Below are positions 33,422-42,596 of a stretch of DNA of 64,000 nt, in pieces. The position numbers and the translations under genes are program-made. The stretch covers positions 1,674,001-1,738,000 of the forward strand of contig OZ243937.1 in assembly GCA_965214085.1 (NCBI GenBank), given 5' to 3'. Within the stretch, counting starts at the first letter, position 1. Every line of letters starts with the position of its first letter. Source of the DNA: UBA6055 sp965214085. Its GTDB lineage: Bacteria > Chloroflexota > Anaerolineae > Aggregatilineales > Phototrophicaceae. The notes beneath the pieces were generated by a model, which was given only the letters and a program-made list of their open reading frames with translations, did no database searches and was not told the DNA's origin.

Positions 33422-34691
33422 AGGGCGCGTAGTCGTTGCCAAAGGTCTCTCGCAGCAGCACAGGCAGCCGCTCCACGATGGGTATCAAGACCTGCTGCTG
33501 ATATTCCTCAGTCGTGTATTCCTGCAGGTACTCAAAATTCATGACGCGCATATTGATTTTGTCGGCTTCGACCTCTCTAGCGAAAAAAGCCAATTGCACA
33601 ATCTGCTGGATGTCCAAGCCGGTTTGCAAATTCTCGCTCAAGCTGGCGAGCAGGGCGGGTATCTGAGCGACAAGCTGCAGGAAATTGATGCTCAATACGC
33701 GTTCGCGGATGCCGCTGATGACTTGCTGCTGTCGGCCCGCGCGCAGGACATCGTTATTGCCATGCCGCGTACGCGCGAATCGCAGCGCATCTTCGCCGTC
33801 GAGCAAATGCGTGCCCGGCTCCAGGGAAAAGGGATCGAAGCCGTAATTCTTGTCGGGATAGCGCTCGTCGTTGATGGTGTAATCGATGGTAACTTCGATG
33901 CCGCCTAACAAGTCCACCAGGTCGACCAGGACTTTGAAATCGACCAGGACATAATTGTGCACGCGCATACCCAGGTTCCAACTGACCGTCTGCTGCAGCA
34001 GGCGCGGCCCGCCACCGGCGCCACGCACCTCGCCCAGGAAATAGGCGCGGTTGATCCGGTCGCGCTCTTCCTGCCCGGGGATCTCCACCCACAAGTCGCG
34101 CGGGATACTTAACAAGCCGATGCTATTCGCAGCCGGGTCGATACTGACCAGCATCAAGCTGTCTGTGCGCACCGGTTCGTTGGATTGGTCCTCGCGGCGG
34201 TCGAGGCCGGCGACGATTATCGTGTAACGTGTTTGCCCGTCCCAGGGCGCGATCTCTATCAAGCTGCCATCGTCCAGCTTCAAGACATCAACCCCGACCC
34301 GACGGCCATCGGCGATGAATTCGTTGCGGGCGTCGACTGGCGTCGGCAGAAAGGGCGTCAGATCGGCCGGGGTCATCACCATCTGCGCCGATTGGGGCAC
34401 GCGCGCCAAAACGAACATGGCCACAATCAATACAGCAAAGACAGAAATCATGCCGCCTGCTAAGATGACCCAAGCCCATTCATTGCGGCGGCGGCGGCGC
34501 ATGGCGCGTCGCTGGCGTCCATTCGCAAGCGTCTCTCTTGGCAGCGCCCACTGCTGACGTCGCGTGAATTGCGCCGTGCTGTAGAAGGGCGCTTCGTTGG
34601 AGTCCGACAAGCGCGGCGAGGGAGGCAACCGTGTGCTGGTCGCGCTCGGCGCTGCGGAATCGCCGGAGTTCTCTCGGGTCTGCTGGGGCAT
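33420..34691 (-). CDS. LytR-CpsA-Psr (LCP) family cell-wall glycopolymer transferase
   Basis: LCP enzymes attach polyprenyl-linked glycopolymers to peptidoglycan outside the membrane. A ~70-residue polar, Arg-rich cytoplasmic N-terminus is followed by one membrane helix (WVILAGGMISVFAVLIVAMFVLA). The extracytoplasmic catalytic domain has IIVAGLDRRE near residue 165, RTDSLMLVSIDP and LLSIPRDLWVEIP near 190-210 (conserved Arg/Asp residues binding the pyrophosphate lipid), and LDGEDALRFARTRHGNNDVLRAGRQQQVI near 305. The last is the classic substrate block. The ATG at 34691 has no clear ribosome site. Single gene, convergent with the candidate small RNA. Confidence 0.88.
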   Translation of the reverse strand: MPQQTRENSGDSAAPSATSTRLPPSPRLSDSNEAPFYSTAQFTRRQQWALPRETLANGRQRRAMRRRRRNEWAWVILAGGMISVFAVLIVAMFVLARVPQSAQMVMTPADLTPFLPTPVDARNEFIADGRRVGVDVLKLDDGSLIEIAPWDGQTRYTIIVAGLDRREDQSNEPVRTDSLMLVSIDPAANSIGLLSIPRDLWVEIPGQEERDRINRAYFLGEVRGAGGGPRLLQQTVSWNLGMRVHNYVLVDFKVLVDLVDLLGGIEVTIDYTINDERYPDKNYGFDPFSLEPGTHLLDGEDALRFARTRHGNNDVLRAGRQQQVISGIRERVLSINFLQLVAQIPALLASLSENLQTGLDIQQIVQLAFFAREVEADKINMRVMNFEYLQEYTTEEYQQQVLIPIVERLPVLLRETFGNDYAP

Positions 34692-34754
34692 TCAGTGTCG
34701 TTTCCATAGCTACACGAATGGATGCTAAGTAGACAGTATAGGCAAGGTCACAGA

Positions 34755-35573
34755 ATGCGGCAAACGCGCAGGATACGAGAATCCAAGTACAGCGACGGCG
34801 CCCGCAACATGGCGGTGGACAGCGCCATTGCTATGGCGGTTGGCTCGGGGCGCCAGCCCCCAACCCTGCGGCTCTATGGATGGGAGCCATATTGCCTTTC
34901 GCTTGGCTACGGGCAGCGCGCGCGCGATGCCGATAAGGCGACTTTGCGCCGGCGCGGCTGGGATCTGGTGCGGCGGCCCACCGGCGGCAAGGCGATTTTA
35001 CACGGCGATGAATTGACCTACAGCCTATGCCTGCCCCTTGATCACCCGCTGGCCGGCGGCGACATTGTCGCAAGTTATCGTAGGATAAGCGCCGGTTTGC
35101 TGCGCGCCCTGGACTGTCTCGGGCTGCGCGCGACCGCCGATCCAGCCCAGGAAAACACGCTAAGCGAGCCTGCGGGACCCGTATGTTTTGTGCAACCGTC
35201 GCATTATGAGATTCTCTTCGACGGTCGCAAACTGGTCGGCAGCGCGCAACTGCGCCGCAAAGGCGTGATGCTGCAGCATGGCACGATCCCGCTTCACGGG
35301 GATGTGGCGCGGATTTGCGACGTGCTCAACTTCGAGTCGGCGGCAAAGCGGGAAGCGCAGAAGCAGCGGACGCGGCAGCGAGCCCTGACGCTGTCGCAAG
35401 CCCTGGGGCGCGTGCCCTCATGGGACGAGGCGGCTGCCGCCCTGGAGACCGGCTTTGCCGATGCGCTGGGCTTGGGCATTGTGCCCGGCGCTTTGTCAGC
35501 AGAAGAGCAAGCCGAAACCGAAGCATTCGTCCGCGACAAATTTGGCAATCCCGACTGGACCGGCAAACGCTAG
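34755..35573 (+). CDS. lipM: Octanoyltransferase LipM-like / lipoate-protein ligase A family
   Basis: Member of the biotin/lipoate protein ligase fold that transfers octanoyl or lipoyl groups to lipoyl domains. RRPTGGKAILHGDELTYSL near residue 80 is the acyl-binding loop. GPVCFVQPSHYEILFDGRKLVGSAQLRRKGVMLQHGTI near 140-180 places a Cys where LipM has its catalytic cysteine, favouring octanoyltransferase over ATP-dependent ligase. The N-terminal RESKYSDGARNMAVDSAI matches the usual opening. The ATG at 34755 fits the family. LipA and lipoylated complexes are not in the window. Confidence 0.8.
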   Translation: MRQTRRIRESKYSDGARNMAVDSAIAMAVGSGRQPPTLRLYGWEPYCLSLGYGQRARDADKATLRRRGWDLVRRPTGGKAILHGDELTYSLCLPLDHPLAGGDIVASYRRISAGLLRALDCLGLRATADPAQENTLSEPAGPVCFVQPSHYEILFDGRKLVGSAQLRRKGVMLQHGTIPLHGDVARICDVLNFESAAKREAQKQRTRQRALTLSQALGRVPSWDEAAAALETGFADALGLGIVPGALSAEEQAETEAFVRDKFGNPDWTGKR

Positions 35574-35601
35574 CGCCGACGTGTCTGCAGTCAAAGCGGC
35601 T

Positions 35602-35928
35602 CGCCTTAGCATCAGAGCAATCGCATAAAATAATTTTAACCACAGAGAACACAGAGAACACAGAGGGCACAGAGGGCACAGAGGGTCGCGTAGACACTGA
35701 CCGCCAGCACAGAGATTTAGGTGTTTAGACGACTATTCAAAGCAGTCGCTGGACTAGAATACGGCAAGAAGCATCAAAATGACTTCAATTATCTCTCAAA
35801 ATCACTCCTGACTTATGACATTATTGCTTTTCTCTGCGCTCTCTGTGAACTCTGTGTTTGGTTTTCCGTTCGAATTTGCGCCATTTCAGTCACTACCATT
35901 TTGATGCGATTGCCCTCACCTTAGCATA
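35602..35928. mobile_element. MITE-like family A element with near-perfect 12-bp direct repeats at a stop codon
   Basis: The body is 35614-35916, 303 bp. Ends are agagcaatcgcataaaat and attttgatgcgattgccct. The flanking 12-mers (35602-35613 and 35917-35928) match at 10 of 12 positions around CCTTAGCAT. The right duplicate contains the stop codon of the rlmI-like gene, so the element inserted exactly at a gene end. Five tandem 9-bp units (ACAGAGAAC/ACAGAGGGC) lie at 35642-35686. The centre belongs to the subtype lacking module C. No protein is encoded. Confidence 0.68.
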
Positions 35929-37141
35929 CCCGCAGCAGCAAGCCCTTGAGGTACTCGCCCTCGGGAAATGTCAGCGCAACCGGATGGTCCGCGGCGGCCG
36001 CAAGACGGCGGATAACTTGCGCCTGTCGCCCGGAATCCGCCAGCGCGCCGAAGACGATCTTCTGGAACAAATCCCGGCTGATGGCGCCGGAACAAGAAAA
36101 GGTCATCAGGTAGCCGCCGGCTTTGACCAGCTTGAAGGCGGATAGATTCAGATGCTTGTAACCGCGGGCGGCGCGCTGCGCTTGAGACTTGTGCTGCGCC
36201 AGCTTGGGCGGGTCCAACACAACGAAGTCGAAAATCTCGTTCTCGCGCGCGCAGTGCTGCAAATAATCGAAGGCATCGGCCTGGATGAACTCGGTCGTCT
36301 CGCCGTGCTGAGCATCGTTGTAGCCATTGAGCTGGAAATTGCGCTCCGCCAATTCGAGCGCCGGGCGCGACGCATCCACATTGACCGAATGCAGCTCGCC
36401 AAATTGACCGGCGGCCAGCGCGAATCCACCGCTGTAGCTGAAAAGATTCAGGAGCTTGACACCTTCGCGGGATTCCGCGCGGCGGCGCCGAATAAGGTCG
36501 CGCAGCAATTGCCGATTGTCCCGCTGATCGAGATAAAAGCCGGTCTTCTGTCCGTTGTTGATGTCCACCAGATAGCGCGCGCCCTCGTCGATTTCTACCA
36601 CATCGGGCAGCGGTCCTCCCCGCAGCAGCCCTTTTGCCGGCTGCAAGCCCTCGTGCTTGCGCGCCTCGACATCGCTGCGTTCGTAGATGTTCCGCGCGCC
36701 CGTTACATCAGCCAGCGCGGCTGCGATCACCGATTTCCGCTGGTCAACGAATCGAGTCAAGGCTTGCAAAACGTACCAGTCGGCGTAGCGGTCGATGATC
36801 AAACCGGGCACAAAGTCGTTCTCGGCATTGAGCAAACGGTACGCGGCATTCTCTGTATGGGTCAGGTGAGTTGCGCGCAAGCTGAGGGCGCGGGACAGCA
36901 TAGTCCGCCACCAGTCGGCGTCAATGGCTTCGTCCCGCCAAGACAAAATGCGTACTTGGATCTGGGATTGCGAATTCCAATAGCCGCGCGCGAGGAAGCG
37001 ATTCTTGTAGTCGACCACGGTGACCAATTCGCCGTCGGCTGCGTTTTCGGTCTGGCTGATGGCGCCGGAATAAATCCAGGGATGTTGATTGCGGATGGGC
37101 TTCTCACGCCCGCGCTTGACCTGCACCTTGCCTTCAGCCAC
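35921..37141 (-). CDS. Class I SAM-dependent rRNA methyltransferase, RlmI/RlmK-type
   Basis: Probable 23S rRNA 5-methylcytosine methyltransferase. Residues 1-80 form a PUA RNA-binding domain (VKRGREKPIRNQHPWIYSGAI). A linker with NGQKTGFYLDQRDNR follows, typical of RlmI. The Rossmann methyltransferase core has LLNLFSYSGGFAL near residue 225 (SAM motif I), NVDASRPALELAERN, VVLDPPKLAQHK near 305 and MTFSCSGAIS near 350 with the nucleophilic Cys. The 406-aa length fits. The start is the GTG at 37141. It ends inside the target duplication of the adjacent family A element without losing residues. Confidence 0.85.
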   Translation of the reverse strand: MAEGKVQVKRGREKPIRNQHPWIYSGAISQTENAADGELVTVVDYKNRFLARGYWNSQSQIQVRILSWRDEAIDADWWRTMLSRALSLRATHLTHTENAAYRLLNAENDFVPGLIIDRYADWYVLQALTRFVDQRKSVIAAALADVTGARNIYERSDVEARKHEGLQPAKGLLRGGPLPDVVEIDEGARYLVDINNGQKTGFYLDQRDNRQLLRDLIRRRRAESREGVKLLNLFSYSGGFALAAGQFGELHSVNVDASRPALELAERNFQLNGYNDAQHGETTEFIQADAFDYLQHCARENEIFDFVVLDPPKLAQHKSQAQRAARGYKHLNLSAFKLVKAGGYLMTFSCSGAISRDLFQKIVFGALADSGRQAQVIRRLAAAADHPVALTFPEGEYLKGLLLRVC

Positions 37142-37168
37142 GATTGCGTCCCATTTGTATTCCAGCTC

Positions 37169-39430
37169 TCATTCGCCGAGCAGAGCGCGCAGCTCGTCTT
37201 CGCTTAGAATGGGCACGCCGATTTTCTCGGCCTTCTCGACCTTGCTGCCCGGCGAGACGCCAGCCACGACATAGCCGGTTTTCTTGCTGACGCTGCCGGT
37301 CACTTTGCCGCCGTTGGCCTCCACCAGCGCCTTGATTTGACCGCGCGGCACGCTCATCGTGCCCGTCAGGACAAATGTCTGGCCCGCCAGCGCCGTGCTG
37401 GCCGCCACCTTCTCTTCAGCCTGCATATTGACGCTGGCCGCCTGCATCTTCACTAGCACAGTCTTGTTGTGCTCGTCAGTGAACCAGTCGACTATGTTCT
37501 GCGCCAGAATCGGGCCCAGCCCTTCAATCGCGTGCAAGGGCCGCGACGCGTTGATGAGAGACTGTAGCAGTTCCGCGATAACCGCTAGCGATGCCGTCGG
37601 CAGGTTCAGAGGGCGCAGCAGACGCTCTAGGCGCGGCGCGAGCTCTGGCGCGTCCAGGTAGCGGGGCGCCAATTCCGTCATGGGGCGCTGCATGCGATAA
37701 AGCGCTTTCGCTACCTCAGGGTCGTCGGAAGCCGCGTTGTCCAGCAGCGGGCGCGTTTGCCGGATGAAAGCTGCCTCAGCGTCTCGCGTTTGCGCCGCTG
37801 TCGCCAGCAAGCCGGCCATTGACGCGAAGTTGTTGGTCAGCAGGCCCGCCACAGTTGAGCCTACGCCATCGATTCCCAGCGATGTCAGCACTTGAGCGAA
37901 GGGACGCGCCTTTGCCGCTTCGATCGAACCGAGCAAGTTCTCCACTTTCTTTTCGGCGAAGCCATCCAGCGCCAGCAGGGCATCGGCTTGCAGCGTGAAG
38001 ATATCGGCCTCGTCCTGAATAAGGGCATTGTCGATCAGAGCGGAAATAGTCTGCGGGCCCATGCCTTCAATATCCATGGCGCCGCGGGATACGAAGAATT
38101 CCAAGGTGCGCAGAACTCGTTCCGGGCAGGCCGGATTGGGGCAGAACCAGTCGATTGCGCCTTCAGGCTGCACTACTTTAGTAGCGCAGAAGGGGCAGCC
38201 CTCCGGCGGCAGAATTGGCTTCTCATCGCCGCCGCGCGCGCCCAACACCGGCCCGATAACATAGGGAATGACATCGCCCGACCGTTTGATGACGACGCGG
38301 TCGCCCAGCCGAATATCCAGCGCGGCCACTTGATCGTAATTGTGCAGGCTGGCGCTTGAGACGGTAACGCCGCCGATGAACACCGGCTCAAGTTGCGCGG
38401 TCGGCGTCAGCTTGCCCGTGCGGCCAACGCCGATTGTGACGCCCAGCAGGGTAGTGGTAGCTTCTTCAGCCGGAAACTTATAGGCGATGGCGCCGCGCGG
38501 ATCTTTGCCGGCGACGCCTAGCTCGCGCGCGGCTGAAAGGTCGTCCACCTTGAGCACTAACCCGTCAATCTCAAAAGGTAGATCGTCCCGCCGCTCCTGC
38601 CAGGCGGCCAATTGCGCCGCGGCCTCGACTAGATTGTCACAAAGCCTGGCGTCCTTAATCACGTTGAAACCCATGGCGCCGAGAAATCGCAAGGTCTCCC
38701 ACTCGCTCCCCAGTTCGACGCCTTCGCTGGCTACAATGTCGTAGATATAGGCGGTCAGTCTGCGCTTGGCCGTTTCGCGACTGTCCTTCTGTTTCAGCGA
38801 GCCGGAGGCGGTATTGCGCGCGTTGATATACGCGGGCTGGCTCTGCGCTTCCTGCTCTTGATTGAGGGCGAGGAAGGCGTCTTTGTGAAACAGAATCTCG
38901 CCGCGGACGACCAGCTTTGGCGGAGCGGCGCCGGCAGTCGGGTCCACTGGAATCCGCAGCGGCACGCTTCGTATCGTCTTGACGTTGGCGGTGACATCAT
39001 CCCCCAGCACACCGTTGCCGCGTGTCGCCGCTCGTGTCAATTCGCCGTTTTCATAGCTGATTACGATCGCCAAGCCATCGAGCTTGGGCTGCAAGACATA
39101 GCGCAGTTCGCTGCCGGATGGCAACAGCCGCAAGTTGCGCTCCTGCCACTGGCGTAAGTCCGCCTCGTCAAAGGCGTTGGCCAGGCTGAGTATCGGCGCC
39201 GGATGTGCGACTTTGGGGAAGTCGCCACTTAGATCCGAGCCGACGCGCTGTGTAGGAGAATCCGCCCGCGCATATTGCGGATGGTCGGCTTCAAGCTGCT
39301 GCAATTCGCGCAACAGGCGGTCGTATTCGCCGTCGCTGACGAGCGGCTCATTCAGCACGTGATAGCGGTAATTATGGTAGTGCAGCTTATCGCTCAATTC
39401 GGCGATGCGGCTGGGTATGTCTGGTGTCAC
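37169..39430 (-). CDS. ligA: NAD-dependent DNA ligase
   Basis: Seals nicks using NAD+. Domain Ia YHxxDxPxxxD-like NYRYHVLNEPLVSDGEYDRL; adenylation motif QPKLDGLA near residue 112 (catalytic Lys); OB fold; zinc finger CPFC...CPNPACPERV near 405; HhH domain; C-terminal BRCT (LAGQTFVLTGTMSVPRGQIKALVEANGGKV). At 753 residues it is about 80 longer than usual. The excess lies within the HhH region at roughly 555-640 (AAQTRDAEAAFIRQTRPLLDN...). The start is a GTG at 39430 with AGGA upstream. Followed 27 bp later by the rlmI-like gene. Confidence 0.95.
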   Translation of the reverse strand: MTPDIPSRIAELSDKLHYHNYRYHVLNEPLVSDGEYDRLLRELQQLEADHPQYARADSPTQRVGSDLSGDFPKVAHPAPILSLANAFDEADLRQWQERNLRLLPSGSELRYVLQPKLDGLAIVISYENGELTRAATRGNGVLGDDVTANVKTIRSVPLRIPVDPTAGAAPPKLVVRGEILFHKDAFLALNQEQEAQSQPAYINARNTASGSLKQKDSRETAKRRLTAYIYDIVASEGVELGSEWETLRFLGAMGFNVIKDARLCDNLVEAAAQLAAWQERRDDLPFEIDGLVLKVDDLSAARELGVAGKDPRGAIAYKFPAEEATTTLLGVTIGVGRTGKLTPTAQLEPVFIGGVTVSSASLHNYDQVAALDIRLGDRVVIKRSGDVIPYVIGPVLGARGGDEKPILPPEGCPFCATKVVQPEGAIDWFCPNPACPERVLRTLEFFVSRGAMDIEGMGPQTISALIDNALIQDEADIFTLQADALLALDGFAEKKVENLLGSIEAAKARPFAQVLTSLGIDGVGSTVAGLLTNNFASMAGLLATAAQTRDAEAAFIRQTRPLLDNAASDDPEVAKALYRMQRPMTELAPRYLDAPELAPRLERLLRPLNLPTASLAVIAELLQSLINASRPLHAIEGLGPILAQNIVDWFTDEHNKTVLVKMQAASVNMQAEEKVAASTALAGQTFVLTGTMSVPRGQIKALVEANGGKVTGSVSKKTGYVVAGVSPGSKVEKAEKIGVPILSEDELRALLGE

Positions 39431-39435
39431 TGGTT

Positions 39436-40125
39436 TTATCCTGGGTTATCAGAAACTGTCTGCAAATAATTGGCTACCGCCCAGCCGATCACTTCAAATT
39501 GCGGATCGTGCAGCTGCCACCAGCTGAAGCCATCGGCTTCCCGCGGGCCGCCAATGACGTTGAACAGCGTGCCCGCCCTGGCGCGGAATAAAACTTCGCT
39601 ATTGTATACACTCGGTATATTGCGCACATTCAATTCATCGCCGCCCACGTTGTATACCCGGGCTTGTACGCCCACCGTCAGCGGAATCGGCGTATTGGTG
39701 ACGATGACGGTCGCGACTGCCGGTCCGGTCAAAGCCAGGCTGGCCGGCGTCTCAGCAGCCAGGATGATTTCCGTGCCGCCCTCAGTCGTACTCGCGATTG
39801 GCGTAGAAATTGCATCGCTGCTCGCGCTGTCCGTTTGCGCCGTCGCCAGCACAATGACCGCTTCCTGCGGCGCCGCTGCGGAGTCTTGGCGCAGGCCAAC
39901 AAGCGCTGCGATAGCGCCAGCGACGGCGATGATCACAAAAAGCAGGGCCGCGGCAAGCCAACTGAGCGGGAAAAATAGCGGATTCCGACTGCGTCTGATC
40001 GCTCGTCTGTATCGCCTGCGGTCCGCCAGCTGCTCGCGGGTTGGCGCCGGCGGGCGCTGCCTCGCGTCTTCCGCGGGAGCGCTAGGCTCGCTGTCTGGCG
40101 CGTTATGCCGCGGATCTTCAGTCAT
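39436..40125 (-). CDS. Membrane-anchored SH3-domain (SH3b-like) protein
   Basis: A 229-residue protein: ~60 polar, Arg-rich cytoplasmic residues, one membrane helix (FFPLSWLAAALLFVIIAVAGAIAALVGL), a ~70-residue low-complexity Ser/Thr/Ala linker, then a C-terminal bacterial SH3-like domain (YNVGGDELNVRNIPSVYNSEVLFRARAGTLFNVIGGPREADGFSWWQLHD). SH3b domains of this kind usually bind cell wall. No catalytic domain is attached. It sits 5 bp upstream of ligA and 18 bp downstream of polX, on the same strand. Specific role unknown. Confidence 0.75.
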   Translation of the reverse strand: MTEDPRHNAPDSEPSAPAEDARQRPPAPTREQLADRRRYRRAIRRSRNPLFFPLSWLAAALLFVIIAVAGAIAALVGLRQDSAAAPQEAVIVLATAQTDSASSDAISTPIASTTEGGTEIILAAETPASLALTGPAVATVIVTNTPIPLTVGVQARVYNVGGDELNVRNIPSVYNSEVLFRARAGTLFNVIGGPREADGFSWWQLHDPQFEVIGWAVANYLQTVSDNPG

Positions 40126-40143
40126 GTCGGTCTGCCGACTGGC

Positions 40144-41895
40144 TTAGGGGCGAGCGCTTAGCCATTGTTCAAACCGCTCAAATGTCCAGGTATTGACGAC
40201 ATGCTGCGGCTCCACCCAGGCGCGCCGGGCGATGCTAAGGCCGTAGTCCATCAGGTCCAGATGCGCGATCTGATGGGCGTCCGTATTGATGGCCAGCAGC
40301 ACGCCCGACTCTTTCGCCAGGCGCGCCAACTCCGGTTTGAGGTCGAGGCGCAGCGGATTGGCGTTGATTTCCAAGATAGTATCGTGCTCCTTGGCGGCGG
40401 CTAATACAGCATCCCAATCGGCGTCGACTTCTTCTCGATTTGGGTATTGCCGCGCTGACGGATGTCCAATCATATCGACGTGCGGATTGCGTATGGCTTT
40501 GAGCAGGCGCTCGGTCACTTGCGGGCGCTTTTGCTGCAAGCCTGAATGCAGTGAAGCGATGACAAAATCCATCTGCGCCAGGATCTCATCGGGATAATCC
40601 AGGCTGCCGTCGGCTTTGATATCCATTTCCGTACCGGCCAAGACCTGGATTTCGCCGCCCAATTCCGCGTTGAGTTCGCGCACTTCTTCCGCTTGCGCCA
40701 GCAGCCTTTCGATGCTCAGCCCGTTGGCGATGCCCAGGCTGCGCGAGTGGTCGGTGATGGCGATAACGCGCAGGCCGCGCTTGATGCAGGCCTCGACCAT
40801 CTCGCGGATGCTATGCTTGCCGTCGCTCCAGGTGCTGTGCATGTGCAGGTCGGCGATGATGTCGTCGCGGCTGATCAGTTCGGGCAGGCTTCCCTCGCGC
40901 GCCGCCTCGATTTCGCCACTGTCTTCGCGCAGCTCCGGCGGCACATATTGCAGTCCCAGCGTCGCATAGACTTTCTCTTCGCTGTCGCAGAAGATTTTCT
41001 CGGCGGACTCGACGATATTCTTGTTTTCGTCCACCGGGCTCAGCGCGTGTTCGTTGAGGCTGAAGCCACGGTCAAGGGCGATCTGCCGCAGCTTGACATT
41101 GTGTGCCAGGCTGCCGGTGAAATAATTGAGCGCCGTGCCCCAGCGCGCTTTTTCCAGCACGCGCAGGTCAACTTGCAAGCCGGAGAGCAACTCGACTGAG
41201 CTCTTGGTTGGCCCATGCCCGAGCACGCGGCCGACATTCTCCATCGTCACGAAGCGCTGCATGATAGGAGAAGATTCATCGCCGGCGATCAAAATATCGA
41301 CATCGCCGATCGTCTCGCGTCCGCGGCGGATGCTGCCGGCCAACGCGCCCTGCTGCGCTTCCGGCAATTCCAGCAAATGCTCCAGGATCCGCTGCGCCGC
41401 GGGCAAGGCATCGCCTATAGAGGCGCGACCGGTTTGACGAGAAAGCGCCTCGATGCCGTCAAGGATTTTCTGCTGGCTCTTGGCGCCCAGGCCGGGCAGG
41501 GCGGCCAGCTTGCCGGCTTCGGCGGCGCTCTGCAATGCGTCCACCGATGTGATATCGAGCCGCTCCCAAAACAGCTTGGCTTTCTTGGGGCCCACGCCGT
41601 TGATGTGCATGATGTCGACCAAGCCCTCTGGCACCTCGGCTTTGAGGCGCTCGTAGAAGTCTAGTTGGTCGGTCTCCAGCATTTCATCGATTTTGGCGGC
41701 CATCGTTTTGCCGATATAGCTGAGATCGGTCAGAGAGCCTTCGCTTGAGATCACGCGCAAATCGCGGGGCACAGCGCGGATCGTCTCGGCCGCCCGCCGA
41801 TAGGACAGCACACGATGAATGTTGTCGCCGCGAATCTGCATCATATCGGCGCAGCGCGCAAAAATATCGGCGATCTCTCGGTTGCTGAGGCTCAA
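40144..41895 (-). CDS. polX: DNA polymerase/3'-5' exonuclease PolX
   Basis: Family X repair polymerase fused to a PHP exonuclease. Order: HhH-rich 8-kDa domain (residues 1-100, INGVGPKKAKLFWE), fingers, palm with GSIRRGRETIGDVDILIAG near 190 (two catalytic Asp), thumb, then a PHP domain from ~345 with ADLHMHSTWSDGKHSI, AITDHS, GTEMDI, HPSARQYPN and NTDAH, the metal ligands of the nuclease. The 583-aa length is standard. The start is a TTG at 41895, supported by AGGAG 7 nt upstream and the absence of a suitably placed ATG. It likely acts in base excision repair. Confidence 0.95.
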   Translation of the reverse strand: MSLSNREIADIFARCADMMQIRGDNIHRVLSYRRAAETIRAVPRDLRVISSEGSLTDLSYIGKTMAAKIDEMLETDQLDFYERLKAEVPEGLVDIMHINGVGPKKAKLFWERLDITSVDALQSAAEAGKLAALPGLGAKSQQKILDGIEALSRQTGRASIGDALPAAQRILEHLLELPEAQQGALAGSIRRGRETIGDVDILIAGDESSPIMQRFVTMENVGRVLGHGPTKSSVELLSGLQVDLRVLEKARWGTALNYFTGSLAHNVKLRQIALDRGFSLNEHALSPVDENKNIVESAEKIFCDSEEKVYATLGLQYVPPELREDSGEIEAAREGSLPELISRDDIIADLHMHSTWSDGKHSIREMVEACIKRGLRVIAITDHSRSLGIANGLSIERLLAQAEEVRELNAELGGEIQVLAGTEMDIKADGSLDYPDEILAQMDFVIASLHSGLQQKRPQVTERLLKAIRNPHVDMIGHPSARQYPNREEVDADWDAVLAAAKEHDTILEINANPLRLDLKPELARLAKESGVLLAINTDAHQIAHLDLMDYGLSIARRAWVEPQHVVNTWTFERFEQWLSARP

Positions 41896-42000
41896 ATTGA
41901 ACTCCTGCTACTGGTGGCGATGGTAGAACGCATATTCGAGAATAGTATACCAGAATTCCAGGCGAGCTTGAAGGCGGTATGGCTGCTGTTTCAGACGGAA

Positions 42001-42374
42001 AATCAAACGGTAGTGTATCGAAATCGGTTGAAATTAAATTTCACCACAAAGACACAAAGGCACAAAGCACAAAAAGAATATGGCATATCTCGATTAAGTT
42101 TCTCGGTGCTCTCGCAGGGCAATCGCATCAATATCCATAAATGACGAATATATTATCAAACTAACAAATTGTAGGGGCGAGCCTTGGCTCGCCCATGAAA
42201 TCTGGCAGAAAATCACCTTTTCATTGCGTCCATTATTGACATATTTTCGGATATATCTCGGAGTTCTTGGCGCCTTAGTTTTGAGATAAGTTGATGCGAT
42301 TGCCCTAGCATTTCTCGGTGTCCTCAATGGTATAGTATCTGTATCAACCGAAAAGGATACATTTCCAATCAAAC
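42001..42374 (+). mobile_element. Family D element interrupted by family A, flanked by 8-bp duplication (copy 1)
   Basis: The D element (42009-42366, GGTAGTGTATC to GGATACATTTCC) is flanked by exact AATCAAAC repeats (42001-42008, 42367-42374). It is split at a 'ctctcgc/gcatttctc' site by a 191-bp family A element (42116-42306, agggcaatcgcatcaa to ttgatgcgattgccct). That element carries a truncated module C at 42170. The uninterrupted D copies at 16434 and 19788 provide the empty site. Joining the sequence across the AATCAAAC duplication restores an 'acggaaaatcaaacacagagttcac' tract seen in the family A copy at 35614-35916, so D itself sits inside an older A element. Confidence 0.75.
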
Positions 42375-42576
42375 ACAGAGTTCACAGAGAGCGCAGAGAA
42401 AAGCAATAATTGAAGCTTTCGTCATAAGTCAGGTGTGATTTTGAGAGATATTTGAAGTCTTTTTGATGCTTCTTGCCGTATGCCAGTCCATCGACTGCTT
42501 TGAATAGTCGTCAAATCACCTAAATCTCTGTGCCCTCTGTGTTCTCTGTGGTTAAAATAAATTGATGCGATTGCTT
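42375..42576. mobile_element. Right part of an older family A element interrupted by D
   Basis: From 'acagagttcacagagagcgcagag' to the right end attgatgcgattgct near 42576, this matches the reverse complement of the element at 35614-35916, including its centre and the 'ctctgtgccctctgtgttctctgtgg' arm. The left end should lie before 42001 but cannot be identified. It ends 20 bp before the trp promoter. Confidence 0.55.
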
Positions 42577-42596
42577 TGGACCCAGCCAAGTTGCGC

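Noticed and set aside
35642..35686. Possible CRISPR array in the cacagag repeats
   Set aside because: The units are 9 bp in direct tandem without spacers; this is a simple tandem repeat inside a family A element, and no cas gene is present.
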